From Azadirachta indica (Eukaryota > Streptophyta > Magnoliopsida > Sapindales > Meliaceae), in contig CM040440.1 in the NCBI GenBank assembly GCA_022749755.1, forward strand, positions 2,875,769 to 2,939,768: a stretch of DNA of 64,000 nt, written 5' to 3'. How positions within the stretch are numbered: the first letter of the stretch is position 1; the number at the start of each line of letters is the position of its first letter. Below, piece after piece: positions 13,047-32,215 of the stretch. Made by a program: the position numbers and the translations under genes. The notes beneath the pieces were generated by a model. That model saw only the letters and a program-made list of their open reading frames with translations. It searched no databases and was not told the DNA's origin.

Positions 13047-13740
13047 AGTCAATCGGAAGAAGCCAGTAATGGGAGAAGTAATAGGAATCGGCTCTATTTT
13101 GTTCTTTTGACTTCACTTTTATATTAATACGGCCCAGCTCATACCATTTATATTTTAATTTTATAAAGATATGTTAAAAAAAATTATTTCGATCAAATAA
13201 TAATTTTTTACTTTGAAGAAGTGTTTATATAATACAATTGAAAAAATAAAAAAAATAAACTTCCACCAACACATATAATGAAGATTAAAAAAGTTTAGAT
13301 TTGACGTAAAAATTTATTTTTTTTAAAGGTGCATGTAAAAGATAATACATCTTTATTATAATGCATTAAAATTTTCAAAATTAAAAATTAATTTTCGTAA
13401 GATCATAAATTTATACAATTTTTTTTTTAATTAATATTTTTTATTAAAAGATTTTTTTTTTTTTTAAGAAAAGAAAAGTTAGAAAAAAAGAAGAAGTGAT
13501 GAACTAGATTTTTGGAGCGGTAAAAATTGTGAAGACGTGGACCACTAGACAACATAGTCGTCTAGTACAGAGCAGAACAGGCCAAGCGATTCGGTCTTTA
13601 AGAAGTGACGGAGTCAACCCGATACAGTCGGTTCGAGATGGAACTAGTCCTACGTGTCACTAGTCAAAAATTTCCAGATCGAGACCCCACGAAGTCAGTC
13701 GTCACAATGTGGGCCCTAGGTCCCATCAATACCGTTGACT
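13047..13740 (+). promoter_or_regulatory. W-box cluster upstream of the WRKY gene
   Basis: The W-box core TTGACT, or its complement AGTCAA, occurs at 13047-13052, 13612-13617, 13662-13667 and 13735-13740, with another at 12886-12891. Three fall within 130 bp, roughly 1 kb upstream of the WRKY start codon. WRKY proteins bind TTGAC(C/T), and WRKY6 is known to repress its own promoter, so feedback control is plausible. The motif is short, so chance occurrence cannot be excluded. Confidence 0.45.
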
Positions 13741-14682
13741 CAGACTACTCTTTTTCACTGATCCAGAGGCGCCGGGCCAATCGGGGCGGTGAGTTTTTGG
13801 AACGCGTCAATCTCCACGCTGCTCTTTTCTTTTTTCAGATAACTTTTTTATTTTTATTTTTTAAATAAAATATAAAATCAGCCTAGGGAAATAAATCGAG
13901 TTTGGCCAATTAGGTCCCACCTTCTGCCTCGTGTGGGCTCCACAAATTCCGGTCCCACACTTTCGTTTTCCTTTTACGATCTCTATATTGTCAGCTACTT
14001 GGAGAGTTAAATGCATTTGCATTTTACGTCAAAGTCATTTAAGGTCGGAATTTTTTTTTTAAAATAATTTATAACTATAAATTGAATCACCACAAATTTT
14101 ACAAGAAAAAAAATATATATTAAAAATTATCAAATATAAAATCGTATACAACTAAAGTTAAAAAAAAGAGTGTAATTCAATATCTAAGTTCACGTATAAA
14201 TAAATTTTAATAAAATGCTAATGCTTTAAAGGAAGGAAACATGTAATAAACAAATAAAAATAATTTTTACTACATGTAAAAAAATAAAAAATAAACATTT
14301 TCTTCTATTAATGTTTTGAAATGTTTTTTTTTTAAAATATGTTGAAGAGCTTTTGGCTGATAATAATAGAAATAATATATTGCAGACTTTGAGTTCATAA
14401 AAATGAAAAAAAAAAAAAAAGAAAAATCCGGTCATGCGGTGAGAATTCATATGTAATAAATAAAAATAAATTAAAAAAATGAATGCTAAGAGAAGAAAAC
14501 AAAACACTAATTAGTAATTACCAGTAAATACACTACTGTTTGGTCTTCTCCTAAAAGTCTCAACTCCCTTTTTAATTGCCGAGTCCATTGCATTTGCACC
14601 TTCTCAAGACTTCACTCTCCTGATCTCTCTCTTCTGAATCTCATCACTCTGTTCTCTCTCTAAAACTTCCCCTTCTTCATTT

Positions 14683-17039
14683 ATGGCCAAAGGGAGTGGA
14701 CTCTCCATTGATTCAGATCCCATTGCAGGCAACTTATTTCTTCACCAGCCTACTGTGCTCAATTCTTTTCCTGAAAATCATCAGAATCACAATAACGTCA
14801 ATTTCAGAAACACCAGGTTCAAATTCAGTTCTATAATGGATGGCAAAATTTCTCCTACTACTACTCCCTCAACTATTCAGTTTCCTGTCTGTCTTAATTC
14901 CTCTTCCCATGATCAAGATCGTCCTGTCCACCAGTTAGATGATGAACATAAACGGACGGTCGTCATTGATGAGATGGATTTTTTCACCGGCAAGAATCAC
15001 GATCATATCAAGTCTAACGCCGATAATTCTAACGCCGATCATAAAAAAGAATCCGACAGACCAATCGTATTGCAGCTTAAAGTTAACGTAAGTAATTATA
15101 CGATCCATCATGAATTTTTCTGTTTATATATGTATATATACACACTTTCCACACGAATCAAGAACTGAAATTTGTATATTTCGGGATTGAATGTCTGCAG
15201 ACTGGTTTGAATCTTCTAACTACAAATGCTAGCAGCGATCAATCCATGGTGGATGATGGAATTTCAACAAATATGGAAGATAAAAGAGGTAAAAATGAGG
15301 TAAGAATGATGAAACTTTATGTGTATTATTATGGGATTGTTTGCTTATAATTGTTGATTTAATTTGTTACTGATCTCAAATTAATTACTGTACTATTGGT
15401 TTGTTTCTAGTACGCTGTTATTCAGGCAGAACTTGATAGAGTGAGTGCAGAGAATCAACGTTTAAGAGACATGTTAAACCAAGTTACAAGCAACTACAAT
15501 ATGTTACAGATGCATATGATGACTCTTACCCAACACCAACAGAATCAAAAGTCTAAAATCAGTGATGAACAGGTCGAAGAAAAAAAAGGAATTATGGCCC
15601 CGAGACAGTTTATAGATCTTGGTTTGGCCACTAACAATACAACTGATACCGACGAGCCATCGCTTTCTTCATCTGAAGAAAGGAGCCGAAACCATGCAGG
15701 ATCGCCGGTGCATAGAAATAATTCTAACGAAGAGAATACTGTTATCTTTGATCAAGATAAGAAGGAATTTGTTAAGAGGGATGATAGCCCAGATAAAAGT
15801 TATGGGGCTAATAAGGTTCCGAAATTTAGTTCTTCCTCACAGAAAAATGTTGATCAAACGGAGGCAACAATGAGGAAGGCACGTGTATCGGTTAGAGCTA
15901 GATCAGAGGCTCCCATGGTAGGTGATAATTTGATAGAATTAATTGGATTAGGTGATTTGAGTGGTTGAATTTTCTGATTATAATCTATTTTAAAAATTGT
16001 TTGTTAGATTAATGATGGATGTCAATGGAGAAAGTATGGACAGAAAATGGCCAAGGGAAATCCATGTCCTCGAGCTTACTATCGATGCACCATGGCTGCT
16101 GGTTGCCCAGTTAGAAAACAAGTATGCTTGCTTTCACTTTAAAGCCTAAATTTATTTTTCCTTTTCTTAAGTACCATATTCAGCATCAATTATGGTTAGT
16201 TAATTTTCCAAGAACTCAAAGTTGTTAACTTATCCAAAAAAAAAAGGCAAAACTCTTTTTTTTTTTTGGTCCTTGTTAGTAATAGTGGTACTGGTGTTTT
16301 TCTTGTCTTCTCCTTGACATTAACCGAATTTCGTTACTTTAAATAGGTACAAAGATGTGCAGAAGACAGAACAATTCTAATGACAACATATGAAGGCAAC
16401 CACAACCACCCGTTGCCGCCGGCTGCAATGGCAATGGCATCAACCACATCGTCGGCAGCAAGGCTACTGCTCTCAGGTTCAATGTCAAGTGCTGATGGGC
16501 TTATGAACGCGAACTTTCTAGCAAGAACTCTTCTCCCATGCTCATCTAGCATGGCCACAATATCAGCTTCAGCTCCATTTCCAACTGTTACATTGGACTT
16601 AACGCAAACACCTAATCCCTTAAATCTTCAAAGATCACCTAACCAATTCCAAGTTCCATTCCGAAACCCACCTCACAATATTGCCAATGGCGCTGCTGGT
16701 TCTTTGCTGCCTCAAATTTTTGGGCAGGCATTGTATAATCAGTCAAAATTTTCTGGCTTACAGATGTCTCAAGATATGGACCCTTCTCAATTGGGTAATC
16801 AATCTCAATTGCCACTACCAGGGCAGCAAAATGCGTTGGCTGACACTGTTAGTGCAGCCACAGCTGCCATTGCAACTGATCCTAATTTCACTGCCGCTCT
16901 AGCAGCAGCGATTACTTCCATTATTAATGGTGGTGGTGGTGCTCAACCAAACAACAACACTAGCAACAATGACAACGCCAATCTTGCAACAAGTACTACT
17001 TCAAACAGCAATGGCAAGTTTTCCAACGAAATAAAATGA
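14683..17039 (+). CDS. WRKY6: WRKY transcription factor, group IIb (WRKY6/31/42 type)
   Basis: Five coding exons (14683-15087, 15201-15299, 15411-15917, 16008-16121, 16347-17039) give an intact 605-residue protein. It is a nuclear DNA-binding factor recognising W boxes; WRKY6-clade members act in senescence, defence, phosphate and boron responses. Exons 2-3 encode the group II leucine-zipper-like coiled coil ([17 protein letters not shown]). [10 protein letters not shown] and the basic [15 protein letters not shown] segment precede the WRKY domain. That domain starts in exon 4 with WRKYGQK and has a C-X5-C zinc knuckle (CTMAAGC), ending in exon 5 with HNH. The intron sits between VRKQ and VQRC, the V-type position diagnostic of groups IIa/IIb. 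Downstream are [34 protein letters not shown] and [11 protein letters not shown] blocks shared with WRKY6/31/42. The 5' UTR is CT-rich. Which of the three paralogues is the true orthologue cannot be decided from memory. Confidence 0.95.
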
Positions 17040-19170
17040 AGTTGGGACTTCCTATCAATCATAGTTCTTCATTTGGGATTTATTTTGTTTTATTTTTAAT
17101 TTTTTGGGCGGAAAAAGGAACAAAAAACTGATGTTATACACATATATATGTTCAAGTTCTATCGTTTTAGGGTTAGGATAAAGTACTGTAGGTTTCTTAT
17201 TCTTGCGTTGTTTGAATAATGCCAAATTGTAAGTCAATACAAAGTCAGGAAAAAAAAATTGAAGAACAAAGGAGAAAAACAATGCCCATATTAAATTATT
17301 ATTGTATGAATCCTGAAAGGTGATTCATTTCTATTATCTTTGTTCTATAAACTTTGTTCTCAACGAACGCATGTTGTTTGCATCCTTTTCTGACGAAGCC
17401 AAGCCAAGTTTACATAGAAATAAAGGAACAAATAAAATAATAAAATAAAGAACATCAAATTCCTTCTCTATTTCTCTTACGTGTTTGATATGCTAATTAA
17501 TGCACAAAGAAGAAAGCAAAGCAGTCAAGGAAAACGTCTGGTAGTACTACTTCTACACGTAATAAAAGTGAAATAAAGATGTTATTATTATTATAATTGA
17601 TTGCTTATCGCATTCAACGTTGGTTGTTATCGTTCCTTTTTGCCGTAGTAAGCCCACTTGACGGCAGTCTAAGTAGGTAAGAGAAAGTGAGTCTCTTGAG
17701 AGAAGGAACTGCCGTTCAATTTTTGTGATAGCGAATTCATTCAAGTTTGCAGAGCTGGAGATGGTTTCTGTTTTGGTTTAGTTCCAATTTTAGGTTTAGA
17801 TTCATCACACAGGGTTGGCGACAACCACGAATGGAAATAAAGTAGAGTATCGATCATGACTAGCCCATGGACCACGAATCGTAGTCTTCCTTCCTCATCC
17901 AAACGCCATAAGAGAACATGCTAGCCTAGCACTTGTCTTTGATCCAAAGTTCATTTTCGACATCAAAATTATCAACCACTCACTCGCCCGCTCCTTAATT
18001 GCTAGTACTTTTGTTTCACAAGTACTCCTAGTTTCTTCTTGGTATTCCCTATTTCGATTTCAAATTTGTGGAAGAAAAGAAAACGTGATTTATAACAAAA
18101 CGGTCGCACTGACGACAGCAACCTGGAAGAGCAAGAAAAGAAAACAAAAGCATAGAGTGCATGCAATCAAAAGAACAATTCGAAAAACCATTAATACATA
18201 TCACCAAAAAGAAAAATCGTTTTAATTAAAACCACCGTAAGATCAATGATTTAAATAGTTTAATTATTTTTGCCTCATTATTCTAAGTTTAACAAAATTA
18301 CAATGTGAAATAATATGTTACGGAATATAACTTAATAGTACGTACTGATCGATTACACAATGTCGTATCTAATTATTACCATTATGTTAATTACCATCTT
18401 TAATTCTGTGTACAATTTCTTGTATATCTTTGAACCGAATGTAACCGATAATGCCCTTTACCTTAACTGCCCTTAGAACCAAGTGGAATCAAAACGTAGA
18501 CAACAAAAACAATGGAAACACAAAAGGATAAATAAACACGTGTAAAATGAAAATAGAACTATATAACACTTGGTCTTTTCATATCTCTGATTTGTGTTGC
18601 ACTAGAGAGAGAGGGATTTTGAAGGAGAGGGTGAACTAAAGAAATTTATGAAATGAAGGACAAATTTTTAGTTGTTAGTCACGGTCAAGACGAATTTGAA
18701 ATTAGTATTTAAATAGAATAGCTAGAATTTTCAAATATTTTATTTCGGTATAATTATGCAGCACGGAGATGAAATTGGATTATCAATTCGGCCGACTGAA
18801 AATCGTTTCCTCTTTGATCCTTGAGCCTATCCCAATCCAATTGCTATTACAATTTGTTCGTGCTTGGGCCCAACTGCTCTGGAATATAGAAGTGGCCCAC
18901 AATAGTTGTCTCTCATCAGCAGTCGATATCCCAAGTACAAATCCAACGGCTCAGATTAAATTCTTATTAATCCCTTTCATAAGTGGACTGGTAGATGTAG
19001 GGAAGAACGTTAGCAAATGCCTCTTATCCTTTACCTTTGCCAACGTGTCACGTTATGGCAGCGCCACATCACCAAAAGTGGTCCAAGAAAAACTAAGAAC
19101 GTCAGCACCGTCAGATATTACAAGTCACACTATAATCAAGGGTGAAAACACTAGAGAGCACCTACTCCTC
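17040..19170. other. Intergenic region between WRKY and phytepsin genes
   Basis: The WRKY 3' UTR is probably the first ~250 bases. No gene is supported in the rest. A 145-codon frame at 18769-19206 lies in what is best read as the promoter and 5' UTR of the downstream protease and shows no family features, so it is not called. Confidence 0.55.
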
Positions 19171-19272
19171 AAGTGTATCATTCGTCGATTTCTTCTAGTA
19201 TTCTGACTTGGTTCTCGTTTTCGTCAATTCACGCTCTTTACTCTGCTTGCTCTTCCAATCAATACTCCGGCA

Positions 19273-26070
<6,798 letters not shown>

Positions 26071-29000
26071 AGGAAAATCTGCTTTTATTCTCCCTATGCT
26101 ATGCTTTTTACGTTTCCATACCAGCCTGTTGTATTATATGTATACAGCGTGGTGTTAAAAAATAACCTAGACAAGCTTCTGCTGGAACTTGCCTGTAAAC
26201 TTGTATTTTGTGAATCTACACATGTTGGGCACTCAGGAGCCTTGAAAATAAAATATTATACTCTTTTAACTATTTCAATACAACGCAATAAACTTAAAAG
26301 TGGTCAATGTGTATTTGTCAAATATTATTTTGTGAATATAATTAATTGTTTTGAGTGATTCGGATAAAAAAAAGGGGATGGGGTATGCGGTGTGTTAATT
26401 CAGGTTTTTGGGACGATTTTAGTTTCTAATTGCGATGTAAAAGTGAACGAACTTGCCACGATTTCTTGAAGAAATTTGCGGCACTTCTCGATGGCAATGT
26501 GTTTTACTTCAGAAGCAAACAATTTTTTTTATACTTATAAAAGGAAAAAGAAAAGTTGGGAAAAGTTTTATGTTTCCTTTCTTTTTAAATGTTAATAAGC
26601 GCGGTGACCGGTGGGTGGGATGACCGTCAAAATCATTAGATTTTTCAGAAGCAAAATGAAAACAATGGTAATAATAATAATAAAAAAACATATTTAATAA
26701 AAGAGGAGATACACGTGTGTAGGCAATCATTAAGAGCTCTTTCCAATTCTACCTTTTCCTTTGTAACGGAACGTCAAAGCAAGCAAGAAAACATCTACCC
26801 ATTCAAAATGCCGTCTAACAACCTTATCATTGCAAATCAAAGCAACGCAACTCTCATTTTCCTCTTCCCTTTTTTTTTTTTTTTTTTTAAAATTCAGTAA
26901 AAAAAAAAAAAAAAAAAAAAAAACAACAAACGAAACTTCCAATAAGAATAGCCCCAAAACTTTTAGGACCACCAAAAGGTCTTTGAGTGCACTACAAAAT
27001 TATACTCGCTTTTAACAAATGACATAAATATTACTAATTAGAATTAGGACAAATTATTAAGAATGTATTAATTCAAAAATTATACGTATGAAATTTTGAT
27101 TTATTTTATTTATTTATTTTTTAATATTTAACAAGATTACAAATGCACTTTGTTGGTTATAAATTAAGGGCCAACAAGGGTAGGCATTAGACGGATGTCG
27201 TAGCAGGAGGGCAAGGCAAGTAAACGGCCGTACGATACACGATTGCCATGCGGCCAAGCCCACGCCAACAGCGTCCAACACACACACATTCCGTTCCACG
27301 AATAAAACGTGCTTGCTTCTCATCATCCTCTTCTTCTTTTCTTTCCTTTTCTGTTATAGAATAGAGTTTCATTACACACGTGTTACCTCATGCATACAGC
27401 AGCATACGCCACTTTCTCTTTTGGACCCCACCCCTACTCTCTTCTCATAAATATAAAGCGCTTCAGTAATAACAATAATTAAATAAAAATAAAAATTACA
27501 CGTGACTTGCGTCCGAGAAAAGCCTCTTCTTCTTCTAGTCTATATTCTATTGTATTGTTCTACAAAATCTCAGCCTATCTTATAAGCCACGCATAAAATC
27601 ATGCCATAGATCTCTCTCTCTCTCTTTCTTTTTGTAAATTACAAGCAGCAGCAGCAGCAGTTAAGACCGAAGCTGAAACAGTAGCATATTCTTTAATTTA
27701 ATTTTACTGTTCAAGAGGCAATTACTAAACCCCACCTGCTAGAGCTTAGGTGGCTGCTTTTTTATTTTAATTAGTGTGATTAAATGCTTTATAGCAGCAT
27801 TAGTTACACCTTCTATAACTTAAACAGCCCCCCACCCCGACCTTTTTCTTACTCTAGCTAGCTTTGCTTTCAATTTGATTGTTGGTTGATTTCTCTCTTC
27901 TAACTTCTCCTTCACACCAACTAACTTCCCCACCCGCATTGCCTTCCAATTTATCTATTGATTAAGCATCCCAATTTCCATATTATATTGCAATTGGCCT
28001 ATTTGTACTTTAATAATAACATTAATCTTGAACTTCTATCTAATAACTCTTTGGGTCAACAGTGACAAAATATTTTTTTTCAACCCACTCTTAACACGTG
28101 AAGAAACCTTCACCTATTAAATTAGTCTTTAATGTTAATCTTAAATTTTATAGACTAATGATTAACTACTGCTATGCTTTGTAGACATAGATATAAATAT
28201 TTTTTTTTTATTGACTATGTAATTTAATTAGTTATAATTCTCTCTGCCGACAGGCACTTAATCAAAATTTGTAGAGTGAGATTTATTTAATTTATTTATT
28301 ATTCTTTTTTCCTTTTTGTTGTGTGTGTGATGGTCTTGAGCATGTGTTTCAAGCAACTAAATCAAAATGTACACGAATAAAAAAGCATATAAATATCAAT
28401 TTGATGTCAATTTTATGAACCACTATTTTTGGGTTTGTTTTGAAGCGTACTTTCAGTTGATATGATTATAGCTTTTGATTTTTGGACGTATGGTAGAAGT
28501 GGATAACAAAAGTTTACAAAAAAATTTACTTGTATTAGGCAGGTGGCCAATTTTAAGTGGGTCAATATCAATTTCTTGCATTCAGTTTTGACAAGCAATT
28601 ACGGTCTTCTTATGTTTGTATATATTGAGTACTTACGTCCAAGATTTATCATTATTGCTTTGCTTGGAGTACAGATTTCCTCCAATATTAATTAATTAAG
28701 AATTTTAATTATTTTTGTGCTTGAATTCTGTAGAAAAATGTATCCCACATGGAATCATGGTAGAAAACAAAATTAATTTAATATTTCTAAACTCTAAAAT
28801 ATTTACCGAACAAAACATGGGATCAATGAGGAAATAAAAAATTTGGTAATTAATTGGCTTAGCGGGTACATACTTTTTTGATATTCCAATTCCAAATGTG
28901 AAAAATACCAAATTGGAAAAGATAATCCATGTTCCCATTTGTGTATTTTGACTTTGACAAATACCAATTTCCCCATTTACAAAATAAAAAGACTCTGCAC

Positions 29001-29340
29001 TTGAACTTGTTCTCATAAGCCGAAAAAGACTTCAATTTTCCGATTGACACATTGGACACACATATAAAAATAAAACCCTAATTGGTCCCAATTCAACCCG
29101 CTAACGGAACTAGAAAATGATACTAAAATTCAACCTGTTTTTGGTGGTTCAACCCACCCCACAATACTTTACCATAAAACCATAAAATTCAATTTCCAAA
29201 AGTCTACCCCTCTTAACAAAATACAACACAAAGAATCCAAGTTTTGATTATCCATCCAATCTACCCATCCAACCCCTCTTCACCACTTTGCACCAAACCA
29301 AATCAAGAATGTATATTTTTCCCATTTGTACACTCTTACT
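26071..29340. other. Intergenic region with an orphan promoter-like segment
   Basis: The phytepsin 3' UTR is probably the first 200-300 bases. No protein gene is supported in the remaining ~3 kb. A long T run (26870-26888), ten bases, and a long A run (26899-26923) form a near-perfect palindrome. At 27376-27700 there are ACACGTG boxes (near 27376 and 27497), a TATA-like ATAAATATAAA (about 27446), a CT-rich tract and a (CAG)n run, which look like a core promoter and leader with no reading frame after them. Confidence 0.5.
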
Positions 29341-29354
29341 ACTTCCTAACTGTC

Positions 29355-29561
29355 ACACGTGGCAACAATCCTTTTCTGCCATGTCACCGCCGACTCCGGT
29401 TTCAAGGCTTTTATTGCCAACCATATTTTGACACGTTGTGTACTCACGTTAAAGGAATTGTCAACTCCTTTTGAGAGTAAGGAGGGAGCCAAGTCACCCA
29501 ACCAACCAATAAAACTAACCTTTTAAAAATCCAAAACAGTTGTATTAACTCCTTATATAAA
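29355..29561 (+). promoter_or_regulatory. ABRE, DRE-like element and TATA box of the MAPKKK gene
   Basis: An ABRE core within ACACGTGGC lies at 29355-29363, and CACCGCCGAC with a DRE/CRT core lies at 29385-29394, about 30 bases on. A TATA box (TATATAA) is at about 29554-29560, 80 bases before the start codon. The ABRE plus coupling element layout is typical of abscisic-acid-inducible promoters, and MAPKKK17/18 are known ABA-induced genes, so the motif and gene identity agree. Confidence 0.65.
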
Positions 29562-29640
29562 GGCTCCTTTCCCTTGTAATAACAAACTTAATAGACCAAC
29601 TTGAACTTTCTTAACATTTTTTTTCACCTTACGCCAACAC

Positions 29641-30927
29641 ATGGACTGGACTAGAGGCCACCCTATCGGCCACGGCTCTTCAGCCACCGTCTCCTTCGCC
29701 ACTTCCCACCACTCTGGTGACATCTTCGCCGTCAAGTCAACGGAGCTCTCCAAATCCGAGTTCTTACAAAGGGAGCAAAAATTTCTTTGTTCTCTGAATT
29801 CTCCCCATGTAGTTGGCTACAAGGGGTATGACATTAGTAAAGAAAGCAACAAGCTCATGTACAATCTTTTCATGGAGTATGCAACCCGCGGCACGCTTCA
29901 CGATGAAATTCAACGGCACGGCGGCCGCCTGGATGAGTCCATGATCGTGTTCTATACGCGCCAGATATTACAAGGCCTGGATTACCTACATTCAAATGGG
30001 TTGGTACATTGTGACGTTAAGAGCAGAAACATTTTAATTACAGAAACTGGCGCCAAAATCGCCGATTTCGGGTGTGCTAAGTGGGAAGGTGGGACGGTTC
30101 AAAGCGGCGGCACTCCTATGTTTATGGCGCCTGAGGTGGCGCGTGGGGAACACCAGGGGTTTGCCAGTGATATATGGGCAGTTGGGTGCACTGTTATCGA
30201 AATGGCTAGTGGTGGTGCGCCGTGGCCTGACGCCACTGATCCAGTTACAGTTCTTTACAGGATCGCATATTCGTCTGAATTGCCAGAGTTTCCAGGTTTT
30301 CTATCAAACCAAGCAAAGGATTTCTTGTCAAATTGTTTAAGAAGAGATCCAAAAGAAAGATTGACAGCAAGTCAACTTCTGAAGCATCTATTTCTTGGGG
30401 AATTCAATTCTGGCACAAAGCAAATCCAGGAATCTAATTCAAGTTCAAATTCTCCAACAACTATTCTTGATCAAGGTATCTGGAACTCGGTGGAGGAAAC
30501 AGAGGAAAGCTTGGGAATTCTGCTCCATTCAAGCTCCAAAATTACAGCTTGTGAGAGAATCAGACGGTTGTCATCTTCAGAGGGACCCAGTTGGGATTGT
30601 GATGAAAGTTGGATCACAATTAGAGTTAACAACAATAAAGAAAGCAAAGCAATTATGGAAGATATTGAAAGCAAAGATGATATGTTTTGTGGGTCTGTAT
30701 TGGATTGGAATATTGGTGATGGCTTAAAGAAGGAAGAAAGCTTTGTTAATAGTGAGAAGTTGGTGGCTTTCTTAGATAGAAATATTAGTAGTAGGATTAG
30801 TAGGGATAATTCTTTTGAGTTCTGTACCTGTAGAAAGGATAATGATGTAATTAGCGGTAGCTTCAGTTTTCGTAGGGACAAAAATAGGTTGTTATTTCCT
30901 TCATTTTCAAGTTCATTAATTTCATAA
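29641..30927 (+). CDS. MAPKKK18: MAP kinase kinase kinase, MEKK subfamily (MAPKKK17/18 type)
   Basis: Intronless gene, 428 codons. The kinase domain covers residues ~5-263. The glycine-rich loop is IGHGSSATV (9-17), the ATP-binding Lys is in FAVKS (Lys32), the catalytic loop is HCDVKSRN (123-130) and the magnesium loop is ADFGCAKW (141-148). GTPMFMAPE ends the activation segment, and SDIWAVGCTVIEM follows. The catalytic loop has Cys where most kinases have Arg (HRD), as in other members of this plant clade. The opening MDWTRG and the lack of introns match MAPKKK15-20. In Arabidopsis, MAPKKK17/18 act above MKK3 in abscisic acid signalling. The ~160-residue C-terminal tail is Ser/Asn-rich with IWNSVEETEES, a poorly conserved region. 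The frame is intact. Confidence 0.93.
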   Translation: MDWTRGHPIGHGSSATVSFATSHHSGDIFAVKSTELSKSEFLQREQKFLCSLNSPHVVGYKGYDISKESNKLMYNLFMEYATRGTLHDEIQRHGGRLDESMIVFYTRQILQGLDYLHSNGLVHCDVKSRNILITETGAKIADFGCAKWEGGTVQSGGTPMFMAPEVARGEHQGFASDIWAVGCTVIEMASGGAPWPDATDPVTVLYRIAYSSELPEFPGFLSNQAKDFLSNCLRRDPKERLTASQLLKHLFLGEFNSGTKQIQESNSSSNSPTTILDQGIWNSVEETEESLGILLHSSSKITACERIRRLSSSEGPSWDCDESWITIRVNNNKESKAIMEDIESKDDMFCGSVLDWNIGDGLKKEESFVNSEKLVAFLDRNISSRISRDNSFEFCTCRKDNDVISGSFSFRRDKNRLLFPSFSSSLIS

Positions 30928-32215
30928 AATTTCTCTATTTTTCTCGTGTGTGTGTATATATATATATATATATATGTATATTAGAAGCAGGTTTAAAATA
31001 ATCTGACCGTAGACAATGGAGTAGAGGCATTTGGGAAAGTCAAAAACTGTGACCCTGTTGGGGTTTTCTCAATGCCCACAAGCCACAACCTAATCCTGTC
31101 GTGGGTAAAGTTGCTTATTAATATTAAGTCGTAATACTCCACAAAGCTGCAGCCAAATTGCGTATCCGGCTGCGCACTTAAAAAGCATAAATCCTTCCAC
31201 GTTATATTTCCTTCGGTTCTCTATTTTGGTAGGTAAGTTTGGTCAATTCCCATGACCCAAATGAAAATTCATCAGCTACTGCTATATTCAATTAACAAAC
31301 CGCCCAACTTCTCTGCTTCTCTATTAATTGGCTTAAGTTAGCTCAAATTTCATGTGCAAATACATGAACTCACCTGCAAAACTTTACTCTTGTCGAACTA
31401 AAAATACAGCAAATTAGGTTAGGTTATCTGCCAGCTCATGCAAAAGGCCAAACTTTGGAAGCTGAGTATGCACAAATTTGATATCTTTGAAGTCACTGCT
31501 TTCTATCAAGCAGAACACGTGTTGGCATCTTAACTTATACAAGTGAATGAGAAATTCGAAAATTCACATGTCCCATCCGTAAGTGAAAGCAAATCCTAAT
31601 CACGTAACAAATAATTTAAGAAAGAAAATGGTGATGATCTAATAAGAATCTCAAGTTAGATTAAATGGCTGGGAATGGGACAAGTGGATTCACTGAAACT
31701 ACTACAAGCTTCCTAGTTTTAGGTCATTCTGTTTTCGTTTCTAATTAAAAATCCACTGTTTGGTAAAGAAGTTTCTTTGCTGTTCTTGGAATTGAAGTTT
31801 CCATAAACTTCTTAGAGGACCAGATGCTAGGGACATGGTGTTCTTGGGTAATAACGAGAGGAAAGTACAAACAGAAACACCAAAAGGCCGAAGCAAAAGC
31901 ACCCTTTAACCAAAAGCAAAACGAACATAGCTTAAAAAAAAAAAAAAAAAAAAAAGGTGGCCGGGTAAAATCTTCTTGTCGGGTTTATGTAGGCTTTGAT
32001 GATCCAGGCCCAAACTGTATCGATTCCATTCGATGTTAAGAACCCAATTTTATGAAGCGCACCCATTCTTCGAATAATAAGGCGCCAAGCTGAAAATTAG
32101 TTATTTTCCACGTCCACTCATTATTCGTGCCTGTTTGGTGATGAAGATCGCAAGAACTCGCTGACCAGACGCAAAGACACCGAAGAAAAAAAAAATCGTA
32201 AAATCTTTGCGTAAC
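30928..32215. other. Intergenic region between MAPKKK and A/B-barrel genes
   Basis: A (TG)n(TA)n microsatellite lies at about 30945-30976, probably in the MAPKKK 3' UTR. A 22-base A run is near 31934-31955. No gene is supported; the 71-codon frame at 31824-32039 runs through the A tract and has no family features. The last ~150 bases are the promoter and leader of the next gene. Confidence 0.6.

Larger units (their letters stand above)
6883..14600. other. Large AT-rich intergenic region
   Basis: About 7.7 kb without a supported gene. The first ~300 bases are probably the hydrolase 3' UTR. The rest is AT-rich with many A/T runs and simple repeats: (TC)n followed by (TA)n at about 9774-9834, (TA)n at 10070-10095, (GT)n near 11695-11720 and (TA)n near 12820-12840. 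Open frames such as 7740-7961 and 13605-13868 have no recognisable protein features. The last 1.5 kb contains several W-box motifs and is the likely promoter of the WRKY gene. Confidence 0.65.

Noticed and set aside
13605..13868. 87-codon frame upstream of the WRKY gene
   Set aside because: Lies in the presumed promoter, ends in a T-rich run of Phe/Leu codons, and has no family features.
18769..19206. 145-codon open frame
   Set aside because: Best explained as promoter and leader of the phytepsin gene; no motif, no homology that I recognise.
27640..27760. Possible miRNA hairpin
   Set aside because: Only 6-7 base stems (for example CCACCT/AGGTGG) and no resemblance to a known plant miRNA.
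30471..30881. 136-codon antisense frame over the MAPKKK gene
   Set aside because: Shadow of the sense coding region, with low-complexity Leu/Ser/Ile content.
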